Below are positions 44,637 through 54,085 of a stretch of DNA of 64,000 bases, one piece after another; position 1 is the first letter of the stretch; each line of letters opens with the position of its first letter. The notes beneath the pieces were generated by a model that did not search any database, was not told where the DNA came from, and was given only the letters and a program-made list of their open reading frames with translations. The stretch spans positions 186,001-250,000 of the forward strand of contig CAVSUB010000004.1 of NCBI GenBank assembly GCA_963730995.1. Reading direction: 5' to 3'. The DNA is from CAVSUB01 sp963730995. Its GTDB lineage: Bacteria; Acidobacteriota; Vicinamibacteria; Vicinamibacterales; 2-12-FULL-66-21. The position numbers and the translations under genes are program-made.

Positions 44637-45667
44637 CGTTCGCCCTTTCGTGTTCGGGGCCCTTCGTCGGGTCCGGTCGGGACGATCACTTCGAAGTCCG
44701 ACCCCTTGACCCGCGACAACGACTCGAGCCCTGTGATTCGACGGTCCGGTGCGATCGACAGCAGCCAGTTGCTGCCGTTGTCCGCCACGAACATCCCGTA
44801 GCGTTTGAGCGCCTTCAGCACGGCCTGCGCGTGCGGCGGAAAGCCGGTGATATCGAAGTCGCGGCGCAATCGCAGCCGTTCTCCCATGCGCGGCAGTGAC
44901 GGATCGGTGCGGCTGCTCGCGAAATGGCGGGCGGGGTAGACGTACTCCCGGCGCGTCCTCTGGACCGTTACACGAAGCGCGTGGTTGACGTCCCCGCGCG
45001 CGACTTCGTCGTAGCGGACGATCGACGGGAGGATCGGCAGTCCGGCGGCGTCAGATGACGTCCAGCGCTCCGGACGAAGCCGGTTCGTGTGCAGATCGAA
45101 AGTCGTAGCCTGAGACGCCTGCCAGCCCGTGTCGGTCAACCGTGCCTGCCAGAACTCGTGGAAGCGTCCGTGCGCGGGATCGACGAGGATCAGATGACGA
45201 TCGCCGGAGCCTTCGCGCTGAAACTGCTCGAGCGTGATCCCCGGACGCGGCAGCGCCTTGGTGTCCTCGTTGCGCGCCAGCGGCCAGTTCTCGATCGGCG
45301 CGTTCGAAGGAATGGGGAACGGGCCGGGATCGGACTCGTCCGGGTACTCGGTGATCCGCACGTTCACCATCGCCTGGTTCGCCGGGACGATGACGAAGTT
45401 CATGTCGAGGTTGTATCCGAGCGGTGCGTCCGCGCCTATCGACTTGACGATCGCCGCTGACATCTCATGCACGGGCCGGTTGGTGATGTCCTCGTGCCAG
45501 GGATTGTCGGGCGGGAGAATCTGCAAGGCGGAGAGGATGCGGTCGGCCTCCGGCGTGTCGAACAAGACCGGCGCCGCGATCTCCGTCAGGCGTCCGCTGG
45601 CCTGACTGGCGACCAGCGCGCTCGCGATCGAACACGCAACCGCGAGCCCCACAACGAAGTGACGCAC
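44633..45667 (-). CDS. Conserved hypothetical exported protein
   Basis: A 344-residue protein that I do not assign to a named family. From GTG 45667 it has a good signal peptide (VRHFVVGLAVACSIASALVA). An upstream in-frame ATG at 45772 would add 35 residues made of the AGCT repeat, which argues against it. Recognisable segments are LPPDNPWHEDITNRPVHEM, PLGYNLDMNFVIVP and, near the end, LKRYGMFVADNGSNWLLSI, which look like a conserved secreted fold. It is between the DeoR gene and the BNR gene, overlapping the latter by 4 bp. Confidence 0.72.
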   Translation of the reverse strand: MRHFVVGLAVACSIASALVASQASGRLTEIAAPVLFDTPEADRILSALQILPPDNPWHEDITNRPVHEMSAAIVKSIGADAPLGYNLDMNFVIVPANQAMVNVRITEYPDESDPGPFPIPSNAPIENWPLARNEDTKALPRPGITLEQFQREGSGDRHLILVDPAHGRFHEFWQARLTDTGWQASQATTFDLHTNRLRPERWTSSDAAGLPILPSIVRYDEVARGDVNHALRVTVQRTRREYVYPARHFASSRTDPSLPRMGERLRLRRDFDITGFPPHAQAVLKALKRYGMFVADNGSNWLLSIAPDRRITGLESLSRVKGSDFEVIVPTGPDEGPRTRKGER

Positions 45668-45726
45668 GCGAACTGTGTTCGACGGAAGGAGCTCGAGTTT
45701 CGCCCCGGACGATCGAATGACCCGGC

Positions 45727-45762
45727 TTGTGCTGGAAGCTGGAAGCTGGCAGCTGAAAGCTG
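45727..45762. repeat. AGCT-type repeat tract
   Basis: The tract TGCTGGAAGCTGGAAGCTGG, then CAGCTGAAAGCT, holds five seven-base AGCT units. It lies just downstream of the DeoR gene and is the fourth member of the AGCT family in the window. Confidence 0.5.
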
Positions 45763-45768
45763 TCTTTT

Positions 45769-46563
45769 TCACACCACCATGACCTCGATGTTGCGCGCGC
45801 GCAGGCCGGCGACCAGCTTGGGATCCGCGCCATCGTCCGTGACGATGCGCTGGACGTCGCTCAGGTCCGCGATGAGCGAGAGACTGCGTCGATGGAATTT
45901 GCTCGAGTCAGTCACGGCCGTCACTTCGCGCGAGACCCTGATCATCAGTCCATTGAGCTGCGCCTCGAGGACGTCCGGGGTCGTCAGCCCGATCTCTGGG
46001 TCGAGCCCGTCGACGCCGAGAAACAGCCGATCGGCATTGAGGGCGCGCAGGATCTGCTCGGCCTGCGGCCCGACGGTCGAGTACGACATCTGCCGCAGGA
46101 TGCCGCCAATCATGATCACGCGGATGTGCGGCAGATTCGCCAGCTCCATCGCGATGTTCAGGGCGTTGGTGATGACGGTCAGGGACTTCAGCTTGAGGAA
46201 CCTCAGCTGACGGGCGATCTCCGCCGTCGTCGTCCCTGAGTCGAGGATGATGGTCTCGCCCTGCCGGATCAGCCCCGCCGCCGCATGGCCGATCCGGACT
46301 TTCTCGCCGTGGTGCAGCGTCTCTTTGACCGCAATCGGCGTGTCCTGTTGATCGAGCCGCTTCAACGCGCCGCCATGCGATCGCACGATCGCACCGGCGT
46401 CCGCAAGCGTGTCCAGATCGCCGCGGATGGTCACGCTCGAGACGTCGAAGCGGTCCGACAGCTCCTCGACAGTCGCGCGCTCTTCCTTGTCCAGCAGCTC
46501 CAGAATGCGTCGGCGTCGTTCCTCGACGAGCAGTTTCACACTCTTGTGGTTCGCCACCCGCAT
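45769..46563 (-). CDS. DeoR/GlpR-family transcriptional regulator (AgaR-like)
   Basis: The 264-residue protein has the DeoR HTH near residues 15-60 (LVEERRRRILELLDKEERA, then VSSVTIRGDLDTLADAGAI, SHGGAL). A sugar-phosphate-binding DeoRC domain follows (ETIILDSGTTTAEIARQL, TVITNALNIAMELA, VIMIGGILRQMS, LFLGVDGLDPEIGLTTPD). The D-[STGP]-G-T-T motif and AVTDSSKF are standard. The ligand is expected to be a phosphorylated sugar. Position among a TonB receptor, an AgaS isomerase and a LacC-like kinase suggests control of amino-sugar genes. Candidate operator: sites at 50410 and 53994. Confidence 0.9.
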   Translation of the reverse strand: MRVANHKSVKLLVEERRRRILELLDKEERATVEELSDRFDVSSVTIRGDLDTLADAGAIVRSHGGALKRLDQQDTPIAVKETLHHGEKVRIGHAAAGLIRQGETIILDSGTTTAEIARQLRFLKLKSLTVITNALNIAMELANLPHIRVIMIGGILRQMSYSTVGPQAEQILRALNADRLFLGVDGLDPEIGLTTPDVLEAQLNGLMIRVSREVTAVTDSSKFHRRSLSLIADLSDVQRIVTDDGADPKLVAGLRARNIEVMVV

Positions 46564-46622
46564 ACTCTACAGCGCGCCCATACCGAGACCAGAGGCGTCG
46601 CAGCTACCTCGTGAATGTTTGG

Positions 46623-46893
46623 AAAACCTTAACAGGAGGAGGGGAGGAAGGAGGATCTTCCTGCTTCCTCAGCTCGGATCAGGGCTGCTCGCGCCGCGCG
46701 TCGCGCGGCGGAATGAGCGGACGGGCGTGGGATCGCGAACGCGTGGTGATCGTGTCGCGCTCGCGATCTCACGCCCGTTCGCTCATTCCAGCGCCCGCCT
46801 TTTCGGCGGGCGCGCGAGCAGCTCACTCTGCCGATTCAAGGAAAGGAAGTTCCTCTCCGTCCTCCCTTCCTCCGATCCTCCTGTAAAGGTCTT
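46623..46893. repeat. Nested inverted-repeat element, copy B (MITE-like or structured)
   Basis: Outer arms begin AAAACCTTAACAGGAGGA (46623-46640) and end with TCCTCCTGTAAAGGTCTT (46876-46893), purine-rich then pyrimidine-rich. The inner stem GGAATGAGCG...TCGCGA (46710-46738) pairs with TCGCGA...CGCTCATTCC (46761-46789). A further GC stem lies between (GCTGCTCGCG / CGCGAGCAGC). It fills the gap between the TonB receptor 3' end and the DeoR gene. Same architecture as 41924-42192 with different sequence. Confidence 0.65.
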
Positions 46894-46917
46894 CGTGACA
46901 AGTAGACACCGTCACGA

Positions 46918-49900
46918 TCAGAATCTGGCCCGTAACCCTAGTCGTAAGACCCGTCCCGCCGAGAACCCTTCGGTGTTGCCTATCGAGTCCGCGCCGAGCA
47001 CACCCGTCGTGCCGTTGTGGGCATCGCCGTCGACCAGATACGACGTCAGATCGACGAACCCGCTTCCATATGTCGGGAAGAACTGCGGATGGTTGAACGC
47101 GTTGTCGAGCAGCGCCGAGAACTGCAGCCTGAAGTTCTGGTGCGTGAGCACGTCCTTGTAGAACGCAAAGTTCACGACCCAGGTCCCGGGTCCTGTCAAG
47201 CTCCCTTTCTTCGCGTTTCCAAGCTTGCCCGGTTGCGGGAGGGCATACGCCGTTTGATCGAAGAAGGCATCGCGGGATCCCCCGGTATTCGGATCGTGGA
47301 TCTGATCGGGCCGCCACGCGTTCGAGAAGAAATTGCCCAACCCGTCGAGCGGTTTACCGGTGTTCCACGGACTCGTCGTGTAGAACCCGGTAAAAAACGG
47401 CGTGAGGTGCTGCCCGCTGCGTGCCTGGAACAGCGTCGAGACAGTCCACCCGCCGAACAGCGCGTCTGTCCAACCCTTCATGTTCGCGCCGTGCGTCCGG
47501 CCGTGCCCGACCGGCACGTCCCACGTCGCGTTCGCGACGATGCGGTGCTTGACGACGTTCGGGTCGGGACCGCGATCCTTTTCGATGTCGTACGGATCGA
47601 ACATCACCGGTCCGATAGTGCTGTTGCCGACATCGGGTGCGTTGCTGTCCGAGTGCGCCAGGGTGTACGCCGCGTTGAGCGCCAAGCCACCCCGATAGCG
47701 GCGCAGCACTTCGAACTGCGCCGCGTTGAACTGCCCGCTGCCGCGGTTTTCGACGATGTCCATGAAGGAGCCGTAGAGAGGGAATGGAAGGCGCGCGCGA
47801 TCGGCCGGGTCCTCGGGATCGAACGGCACCGTGCTTGCCTGCAGCGTGTTGTAGTCGCGATCCACCAGAAGCTTCCGCATCGTCGATCCGATGTAGCTCA
47901 CGCGCAGCCCAATATCCCCAGGGAGCTCGCGCTCGAGCGTGAGGTTGTATTGATAGATGTCGGGGCTTTCGAGATTGGGGTCGATGCCCTGATTACCGAA
48001 GTCAGCAAGGTCGACCGCCGGTGTGCCGAGGGAAAAACCGTGCTGGAGGGTGCCGCCGCGGCGCGTCGTGATGTAGCGGAATTCGTTGGTGGCCATGAGA
48101 TCCCGGATGCCCTGGACGGCCACCGTCGGGTGAAAGATCCCTGCGCCGCCACGGAAGACGGTCTTGTTGCTCTCGTCGAGCCGCCACGCGAAGCCGACGC
48201 GTGGGCTGAAGTTGTTCTTGTCGGTGTTGATCAGGGTGTCCGGCAGACCCACCTGATCAGCGGTGAGCGTACGGCCGAGAGCGATCAGACCCGGAGGAAG
48301 CTTGGCAGCCACCTCCGAGTTCGGCACGATGTGATGCCCGCCGTCGGCCGGGCTGAAGCTGGCAAGCGTGAGGCTGTTCTCGTGCCACGCGCCGACGACT
48401 TCGTAACGCAAGCCGAGGAAGGCCGTCACGCTCTTGCTGATCTTCCAGTCGTCTTGCGCAAACCCGGCGACGTCGTTCGAGTGGCCGTCGAGCGGACCGC
48501 GGTTGGTGACCTGATCGCGGGTGTCTATCGGGCGGCCGAGCAGGAAGTCGGTGAAGGCGTTGCCGGTGACACTCCCATTGAACCGGTATTGGCCACGGAA
48601 ATTGACGCCAAGTCCGAAGCCGTCGCGCGCTATGTTGCGCGTCCAGAGGCCGCCCGCCTTCAGCGTATGCCCGCCCTTGATCCACGTCAGGTTGTCGCTC
48701 AGCGAGAAGGCGTTCTGCCGCACGGTGCGGTCGACGTTGCGGCCGGCGTCGACGATGTTCGTCGGCCGGTTGGTGCTGGTGTTGAACTGGAACGATGGGA
48801 AACCGAGCCGATCGGCCGTGAGACTCGGCGCGTTTTCGATGCCGAGGGTCGACGCCACGTCGGCCGCGCGGAACGTGCTCTCGCGGCGTGAGTTGTCGTA
48901 GTTGTACCCGATGCGCAGCTCGTTCACGATCGTCGGGCTGAAGATCCTGGTCCAGCCGCCGACCACCGAGCCGGTATCGAGGTCGCGATTCAGGATCGGC
49001 AGATTCGTCAGCGCGGTGCCGCCTTCGAAGGTGATCGAGTTCGGACTGTAGTGCTGATATCCGCCACGTACGAACAACGTGTTGTTCTTTCCCGCCTCGT
49101 GGTCGAGACGGACGTCGAATCGATGCCGCTTCCGCGTTTCGGGAACGAACTGCTGGTACACACCGTAGCCGCTCGCGAGCGTTCCCTGGTTCGGCAGCGG
49201 GTAGAAGAAGTTCATGACGTTCGTTGCCGCCGGATCGATGCGGTCGGCCGGAATTATCTGGTTCGGGAACGCCACGCCCGTCTGCGGGTCCCGAGGCGAG
49301 ATGGCAGTGCCGCGGAAGTCGCCGTTCCGCATCGCCTGAGTTGGCACCGTCGCCCGGCCTCCGCCAAAGATGGCCTTGTCGTCCGAACCTTCGTAGTTGC
49401 CGAAGAAGAACAGCTTCTGGCTGACCAGCGGGCCTCCAAGACTCGCTCCCCAGCGATGCTGGTGCGTGTCCGACAGCGGATCTCCACGTTTGGTGCCCGA
49501 GAGTGTCTGGTTGTAGGTGAGGGCGTTCAGGCTGTCGCCGTTGAAGTCATAGAACGACGTACCGCTGGTACCTGCTGCTGCCGCGCTTCGTCGTGACGAT
49601 GACGCCCGCCAGCCCGCCGTACTCGGCGCTGTACGAGTTGGACAAGACCTGCAACTCTGAGACCGCATCCAGGCCCGGCGCGGAGTTGCCGATCGTACCG
49701 AAGATCGCATTCGTGGAGGCCTGTCCGTCCTGGATGTACGACACTCCATAAGTCTTGCCGCCCAGGAACTGAATGTCATTGTCGCCGCTGCTCCCCACGA
49801 CGTTGGGGTTCAGGAGCAGGAAGGACTGGATGTCGCGGCTGCTTCGCGGGAGGTCTCGGAGCTGCTGCTCATCGAGGCCGCGAGTAATCGCCTGGCTGTC

Positions 49901-50317
49901 GAGGGTGATGTTGTTAACCGCATCGGCGGAGACCGTCACCGTCTCGTTCACGCCACCGAGCTCGAGGGTGACGTCGATCAGGGCGGTCGCCGCGGCCCGC
50001 ACGAGGACTCCGGGCCTTTCGTATTTCTTGAAGTTCGTCGTGACGACCTCGACACGATACGTGCCTGGTTTCACGTTGGTCACCTCGTAACGGCCCTGCG
50101 CATCGGTTTCGAGGGTGCGGGGAACGCCCGTAGCCTCGTCCACGATCAGAATGGCGGCCCCGGCTACCGCGGCACCTTGCGGATCCACGACCGTGCCGCG
50201 GACGGTGCCGAGGAAGGACTGCGCGGCGGCGTTCCCGGCGCAGACCAGTGTGAGTAACAAGATGGCTGGAACGACGCGGCGCCTGACGCGGCCCGCAGCG
50301 AAAGCGAGCATTCGCAT
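46918..50317 (-). CDS. TonB-dependent receptor with carboxypeptidase-regulatory N-domain (Oar-like; frameshifted)
   Basis: The ~1130-residue outer-membrane protein has a signal peptide (ILLLTLVCAGNAAAQS). A carboxypeptidase-regulatory-like domain (GTVRGTVVDPQGAAVAGAAI) and a plug domain (ELQVLSNSYSAEYGGLAGVI) precede a 22-strand barrel ending LRLGLRARF with terminal Phe. The frame breaks once at ~49561-49567, between VIVTTKRGSSRY and GTSFYDFNGDSLNALTY; one extra base explains it. The start ATG follows GAGGAGGAG. It probably imports or binds an oligosaccharide. It is divergent from the sulfatase-like gene across a region with a candidate DeoR operator. Confidence 0.9.
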
Positions 50318-50409
50318 TTCCTCCTCCTCGCGATCACGTTGACGAGGCGCCGCAATGCAGCACCATGAGAGTCACCGTCAGAAATCGCAAGCAAACGACA
50401 GCAATCAGA

Positions 50410-50431
50410 CTTTCTATATCTTTCTTTTACC
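50410..50431 (+). promoter_or_regulatory. Candidate DeoR/AgaR-type operator, site B
   Basis: The site reads CTTTC-TATAT-CTTTC followed by TTTTACC: two CTTTC half-sites at 10-bp period. It lies 68 bases before the sulfatase-like ATG and 92 bases before the TonB receptor start, in their divergent promoter region. It matches the site at 53994-54015 at 17 of 22 positions. Confidence 0.5.
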
Positions 50432-50499
50432 GACTGTCAACTGATTTTTACTGGGGTCATCACCTTGAGCAGGAGTTCTCCTGCCGTTACGCTGTTCTG

Positions 50500-52704
50500 A
50501 TGGGCCCACGCCTGACCCTCTTCGCCTTCGTCGCAGCCGTCACGCTGACGACGGCCTGTCGCCAGGGTGCGACCGACTCCGGCGCTACACGCGCCGCCGA
50601 TCCGCCGAACGTATTGCTCGTGACGATCGACACGCTGCGAGCCGATCGTGTCGGTTCGTACGGATACCAGCCCGCCGCCACTCCGACGCTGGACGCGCTG
50701 GCTGCGCGCGGCGTGCGCTTCAAGACCGCGATTGCGCACGCGCCGCTGACTGGCCCATCGCACGCATCGATCCTCACCGGGCTGACGCCGCTCGGCCACG
50801 GGTTTCGCAACAACGGCGGATTCGTGCTGGCTCCCACTATCAAGACGGCCGCGGAGGACTTCAGGAAGGCGGGCTACCGAACGGGGGCCGTCGTGTCGGG
50901 CTTTCCGCTCGATCGCCGGTTCGGATTCGATCGCGGGTTCGAGGAGTACGAGGACCACCTCCCGCGCGGGAACGATCCCCGTCGAACGCCGTACGTCGAG
51001 CGTCCGGCGGACGCCAGCACCGACGCAGCGCTCAAGTGGCTGTCGACGGCTGCCGGCGGACAATCTCCGCGCTGGTTCCTCTGGCTGCACTACTACGATC
51101 CGCACGCGCCGTACGAGCCGCCGGCCGATATCGCGGACCGCTTCCGGTCGTCGCCGTACGACGGCGAGGTGGCGTTCGTCGATCGCGAGCTCGGACGCCT
51201 GTTGAAGAAGCTCGACGAGACCCACCAGCTCGGACGCACGATCGTGCTCGTGACGGCCGATCACGGTGAGAGCCTCGGTGAGCACGGCGAGGGCACCCAC
51301 GGCGTGTTCGTGTACGACGCGACGGTTCGTGTGCCGTTGATCGTGGCGGGCCCCGGCATCTCGGGCAGCGCCGCCTCTGATACCGTGGCGCGCTCGATCG
51401 ACGTGTTGCCGACGCTGCTCGACTACGCCGCCGTTCCTCTGCGTGCCGACCTCGATGGCCGATCGCTTCGCCCTGCGATCGAAGGGCATCCGATGGGCGA
51501 TGTCCCGGCGTACTCCGAGTCGCTCTATCCGCAATTGGAGCTCGGGTGGGCGCCTCTTCATGCCTGGCGCACGGCGACGGCGAAGTTCATCGACGCGCCG
51601 CGGCCCGAGCTCTACGACCTCGAGCGCGACGGGTCCGAAACCAGCAATCGCGCGGTCGAGCAGCCGGCGCGCGTCGAAGAGTTGCGGACGGCGCTCGACA
51701 CGGCGCTCCGTCGATCCGCTCCGGCGGCGGCTGCGTCTGTCGATCCCGAGGCGGTCGAGCGGCTGCGGGCGCTCGGCTACGTGAGCGGGGGTGCCCCCGT
51801 GCCTTCGAAGGGTCGGGCGCTGCGCGATCCAAAGGACGGCGTGAAGCTCCTGCCGCGGTTGAATCGAGGGATGTCTGCGGCGCGTATCGAACCGGACGTT
51901 GCGATTCGCGAGCTCACCGCGGTGCTCGCCGAGGATCCGGACCTGCTGATGGCGCGGCGTACGCGCGCCGTCGCCTACGCGGCCGCCGGCCGGCACGAGC
52001 TTGCGATCGCCGACCTGCGTCAGCTCGAATCGCACAGCCAGCTCACTCCGGAGGACGCCATCGTGCTGGGCGACAACCTCAGATTCGCCGGACGTCTGAC
52101 GGACGCCGCGGCGGTGCTCGAGCGCACCGCGCGCGACAATCCCAGGTTTCCGCAGCCATTGTTGTCGCTCGCCGAAGTACGCATTCAGGAGCGGAACTAC
52201 CCGGAAGCCACCCGCGCCTGCGAGCAGGTGCTGCAGCTCGTGCCCGATCACATCGAGGCCCTGCGCCGGCTCGGCGATCTGGCGATCCTCCGAGAGGATT
52301 TTGGCGGCGCGGAAACCCGCTACGCTCGCATCCTCGAGCTCGATGCCACGGACGCTCCAGCGATGACGAAGCTGGGCGTCGTCCGCATGCGTACGGGACG
52401 TCCGGATGACGCGATGCGCCTCTTCGAGCAGGCCATCCAGCGCGATCCGAAGAACGCCGATGCGCTGCTGTACCTCGCAGGCGTCCTCGCCTCGCGCGGC
52501 CGCCCCGCGGATGCGTTGCCGTACTTCCAGCGTGCGCTCGATGCGGGTCCGCCGTCGACGATGGCGTTGAACGGGCTGGGGTTGACTCGATTGGCGTTAG
52601 GGGATCGAGCGGGCGCCGCGACGGCATTCCGGGAGTCGTTGCGGCTGGACCCGAAGCAGCCGGACGTCGCGAGAAGCCTGGCGGAGCTGCAGGCCGCGCG
52701 CTGA
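50500..52704 (+). CDS. Sulfatase-family (alkaline phosphatase superfamily) lipoprotein with TPR tail
   Basis: The 734-residue lipoprotein has its lipobox ending at Cys20 (TLTTAC). The sulfatase fold opens NVLLVTIDTLRADRVGSYGY (metal Asp44) and contains VTADHGESLGEHGEGTHG. The position of the formylglycine precursor (CxPSR in true sulfatases) reads TGPSH (Thr84), so it may instead use Thr as nucleophile, as phosphohydrolases of the superfamily do. Residues ~450-734 are TPR repeats. ATG 50500 is the first good start; GCAGGAG-TT-CTCCTGC sits just before it. Divergent from the TonB receptor. Confidence 0.87.
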   Translation: MGPRLTLFAFVAAVTLTTACRQGATDSGATRAADPPNVLLVTIDTLRADRVGSYGYQPAATPTLDALAARGVRFKTAIAHAPLTGPSHASILTGLTPLGHGFRNNGGFVLAPTIKTAAEDFRKAGYRTGAVVSGFPLDRRFGFDRGFEEYEDHLPRGNDPRRTPYVERPADASTDAALKWLSTAAGGQSPRWFLWLHYYDPHAPYEPPADIADRFRSSPYDGEVAFVDRELGRLLKKLDETHQLGRTIVLVTADHGESLGEHGEGTHGVFVYDATVRVPLIVAGPGISGSAASDTVARSIDVLPTLLDYAAVPLRADLDGRSLRPAIEGHPMGDVPAYSESLYPQLELGWAPLHAWRTATAKFIDAPRPELYDLERDGSETSNRAVEQPARVEELRTALDTALRRSAPAAAASVDPEAVERLRALGYVSGGAPVPSKGRALRDPKDGVKLLPRLNRGMSAARIEPDVAIRELTAVLAEDPDLLMARRTRAVAYAAAGRHELAIADLRQLESHSQLTPEDAIVLGDNLRFAGRLTDAAAVLERTARDNPRFPQPLLSLAEVRIQERNYPEATRACEQVLQLVPDHIEALRRLGDLAILREDFGGAETRYARILELDATDAPAMTKLGVVRMRTGRPDDAMRLFEQAIQRDPKNADALLYLAGVLASRGRPADALPYFQRALDAGPPSTMALNGLGLTRLALGDRAGAATAFRESLRLDPKQPDVARSLAELQAAR

Positions 52705-52713
52705 GGGGTTGGA

Positions 52714-52731
52714 GTCAGACCCAGGTCTGAC
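52714..52731. terminator. Hairpin between convergent genes
   Basis: GTCAGACC / GGTCTGAC with a 2-base centre lies in the 36-bp gap between the sulfatase-like gene and the convergent amidohydrolase. No T-run follows, so termination is only inferred from position. Confidence 0.35.
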
Positions 52732-52740
52732 CCCCATACG

Positions 52741-53952
52741 TCATCCCTCCACGCGCAGCAGCCGTGCGGCGTTGTCCTGATAGACCTTCTTCAGCACGGC
52801 CTCGGGCAATCCGAGGCCGTAGATCCGCCAACGCCCCTGCGGCGGCACCGGCGCCGGCGCGTAGTCGAAGTACTCGTCCTCGGTCTCGAGAAACCGGTAG
52901 TAGATCTCGTACAGCTCATCGCCGAACAGCTGCTGCGGCGTCTCCTTGCCGTGCGGAACAGCGTCGGTGCCGAACATGATCCGGTCCTGATAGCGATCGA
53001 AGAAACGTCGTGACGCCTTCGGCTGGCGGCCCAACTCGCCGATGCGGGCGCCGAGCTCCACGTGCATGTTCGGGAAGCGATCGAGGCTCGCCGCGACTTC
53101 CGCGAGATCCTCCGCGTGGTGTCCCACATGCAAGGCGATCCACGTCGTCTTCGGGTGGCGCGCGAACAGCCGGTTGCGCGCCTCGAGCAGCTCGACGAAC
53201 GTGGGGAAGTCGCGGCCGTGGAAGGACCAGTCGGGGTGGTGGTGAAGCTCCTCGTAGCGCTCGTTGAATCGATCCGTCGCCTGGAAGAACGCGACCGGAT
53301 CGGCGATGTGAATGGCTACAGGCAGGTTGAGCGCCGCGCACGCTTCCCACATCGGATCGAACCTCGGGTCATCGATCTTCACGAGTCGTCCGGTCGGTCC
53401 GCCGTCGCGCAGGTAGAGACCGAGCGTCTTCAGCACTTTCAATCCGCGAGCGCCGGCCCGCGCGGCCCTTTCGATCTCGGACGCCTGGAACTGCGGGTAC
53501 GTCGCCTCGTGCGCGCGCGACCACCACGGTTCCGTGAACATCAGGAACCGGCCAGGGTGAGCAGTCTGAAACTCGCGAAGCATCTGGTCGAGTCCGGTGC
53601 CGCGGCCGCCGGTCAGATTCACCATCAACCGGACACCCTTGCGGTCCATGACCGACAGCACCTCCGCGGCGGGGGCAAGCACCGTCACCGCCTGAGCGTC
53701 CTCCGCGCCAGACCCGGCTCGGCCGGACCAGCTCAGGTGCGAATGGATGTCGATCACGGGAAAGCGTGGCCGCTCGACCCTCGTCTCTGCAACCCGAAGC
53801 ATGCTGGCGGGCTGATAGTCATCCAGCGTAAGCGCGCCGCCCCGGGCTGACGCCTGGGCGCCCCGCGCCTGCTCGCTGTTCGTCGCGACTGGCGGCATCA
53901 TCAGTCCCCCGCTCGTCACAGCGAGCCACTCGCGCCGATTCCACTCCTTCAT
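52741..53952 (-). CDS. Tat-exported amidohydrolase-2 family metal-dependent hydrolase
   Basis: The 403-residue TIM-barrel hydrolase has a twin-arginine-like signal (NRREWLAVTSGGLMMPP). Metal/active-site segments are FPVIDIHSHLSW (HxH), GLKVLKTLG, LPVAIHIADP, TWIALHVGHHAEDL and MFGTDAVPHG. That matches ACMSD-like amidohydrolase-2 enzymes, which act as hydrolases or decarboxylases. The substrate is not predictable. It is divergent from the agaS operon, with 42 bases between its start codon and a candidate DeoR operator. Confidence 0.87.
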   Translation of the reverse strand: MKEWNRREWLAVTSGGLMMPPVATNSEQARGAQASARGGALTLDDYQPASMLRVAETRVERPRFPVIDIHSHLSWSGRAGSGAEDAQAVTVLAPAAEVLSVMDRKGVRLMVNLTGGRGTGLDQMLREFQTAHPGRFLMFTEPWWSRAHEATYPQFQASEIERAARAGARGLKVLKTLGLYLRDGGPTGRLVKIDDPRFDPMWEACAALNLPVAIHIADPVAFFQATDRFNERYEELHHHPDWSFHGRDFPTFVELLEARNRLFARHPKTTWIALHVGHHAEDLAEVAASLDRFPNMHVELGARIGELGRQPKASRRFFDRYQDRIMFGTDAVPHGKETPQQLFGDELYEIYYRFLETEDEYFDYAPAPVPPQGRWRIYGLGLPEAVLKKVYQDNAARLLRVEG

Positions 53953-53993
53953 TCGTTCGCTCCCGCTGCAATTCCAACCTGGTGAAATTGACT

Positions 53994-54015
53994 CTTTCGT
54001 TTGCTTTCTATAACC
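53994..54015 (+). promoter_or_regulatory. Candidate DeoR/AgaR-type operator, site A
   Basis: The site reads CTTTC-GTTTG-CTTTC followed by TATAACC: CTTTC half-sites with 10-bp period. A further GCTTTCTTTTTAG lies at 54023-54035. It is 70 bases before agaS ATG 54086 and 42 bases from the divergent amidohydrolase start. E. coli AgaR sites contain a related TTTCRTTT-type pattern with slightly different spacing (from memory). Confidence 0.55.
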
Positions 54016-54085
54016 TGTGTTCGCTTTCTTTTTAGCGTGCCGATGGGATTCTTGTCAATTGGAGTGAGCCGGCACAGCCGTGACC

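Noticed and set aside
45668..45772. Upstream ATG start for the hypothetical gene before the BNR gene
   Set aside because: The added residues derive from the AGCT repeat, whereas GTG 45667 gives a clean signal peptide.
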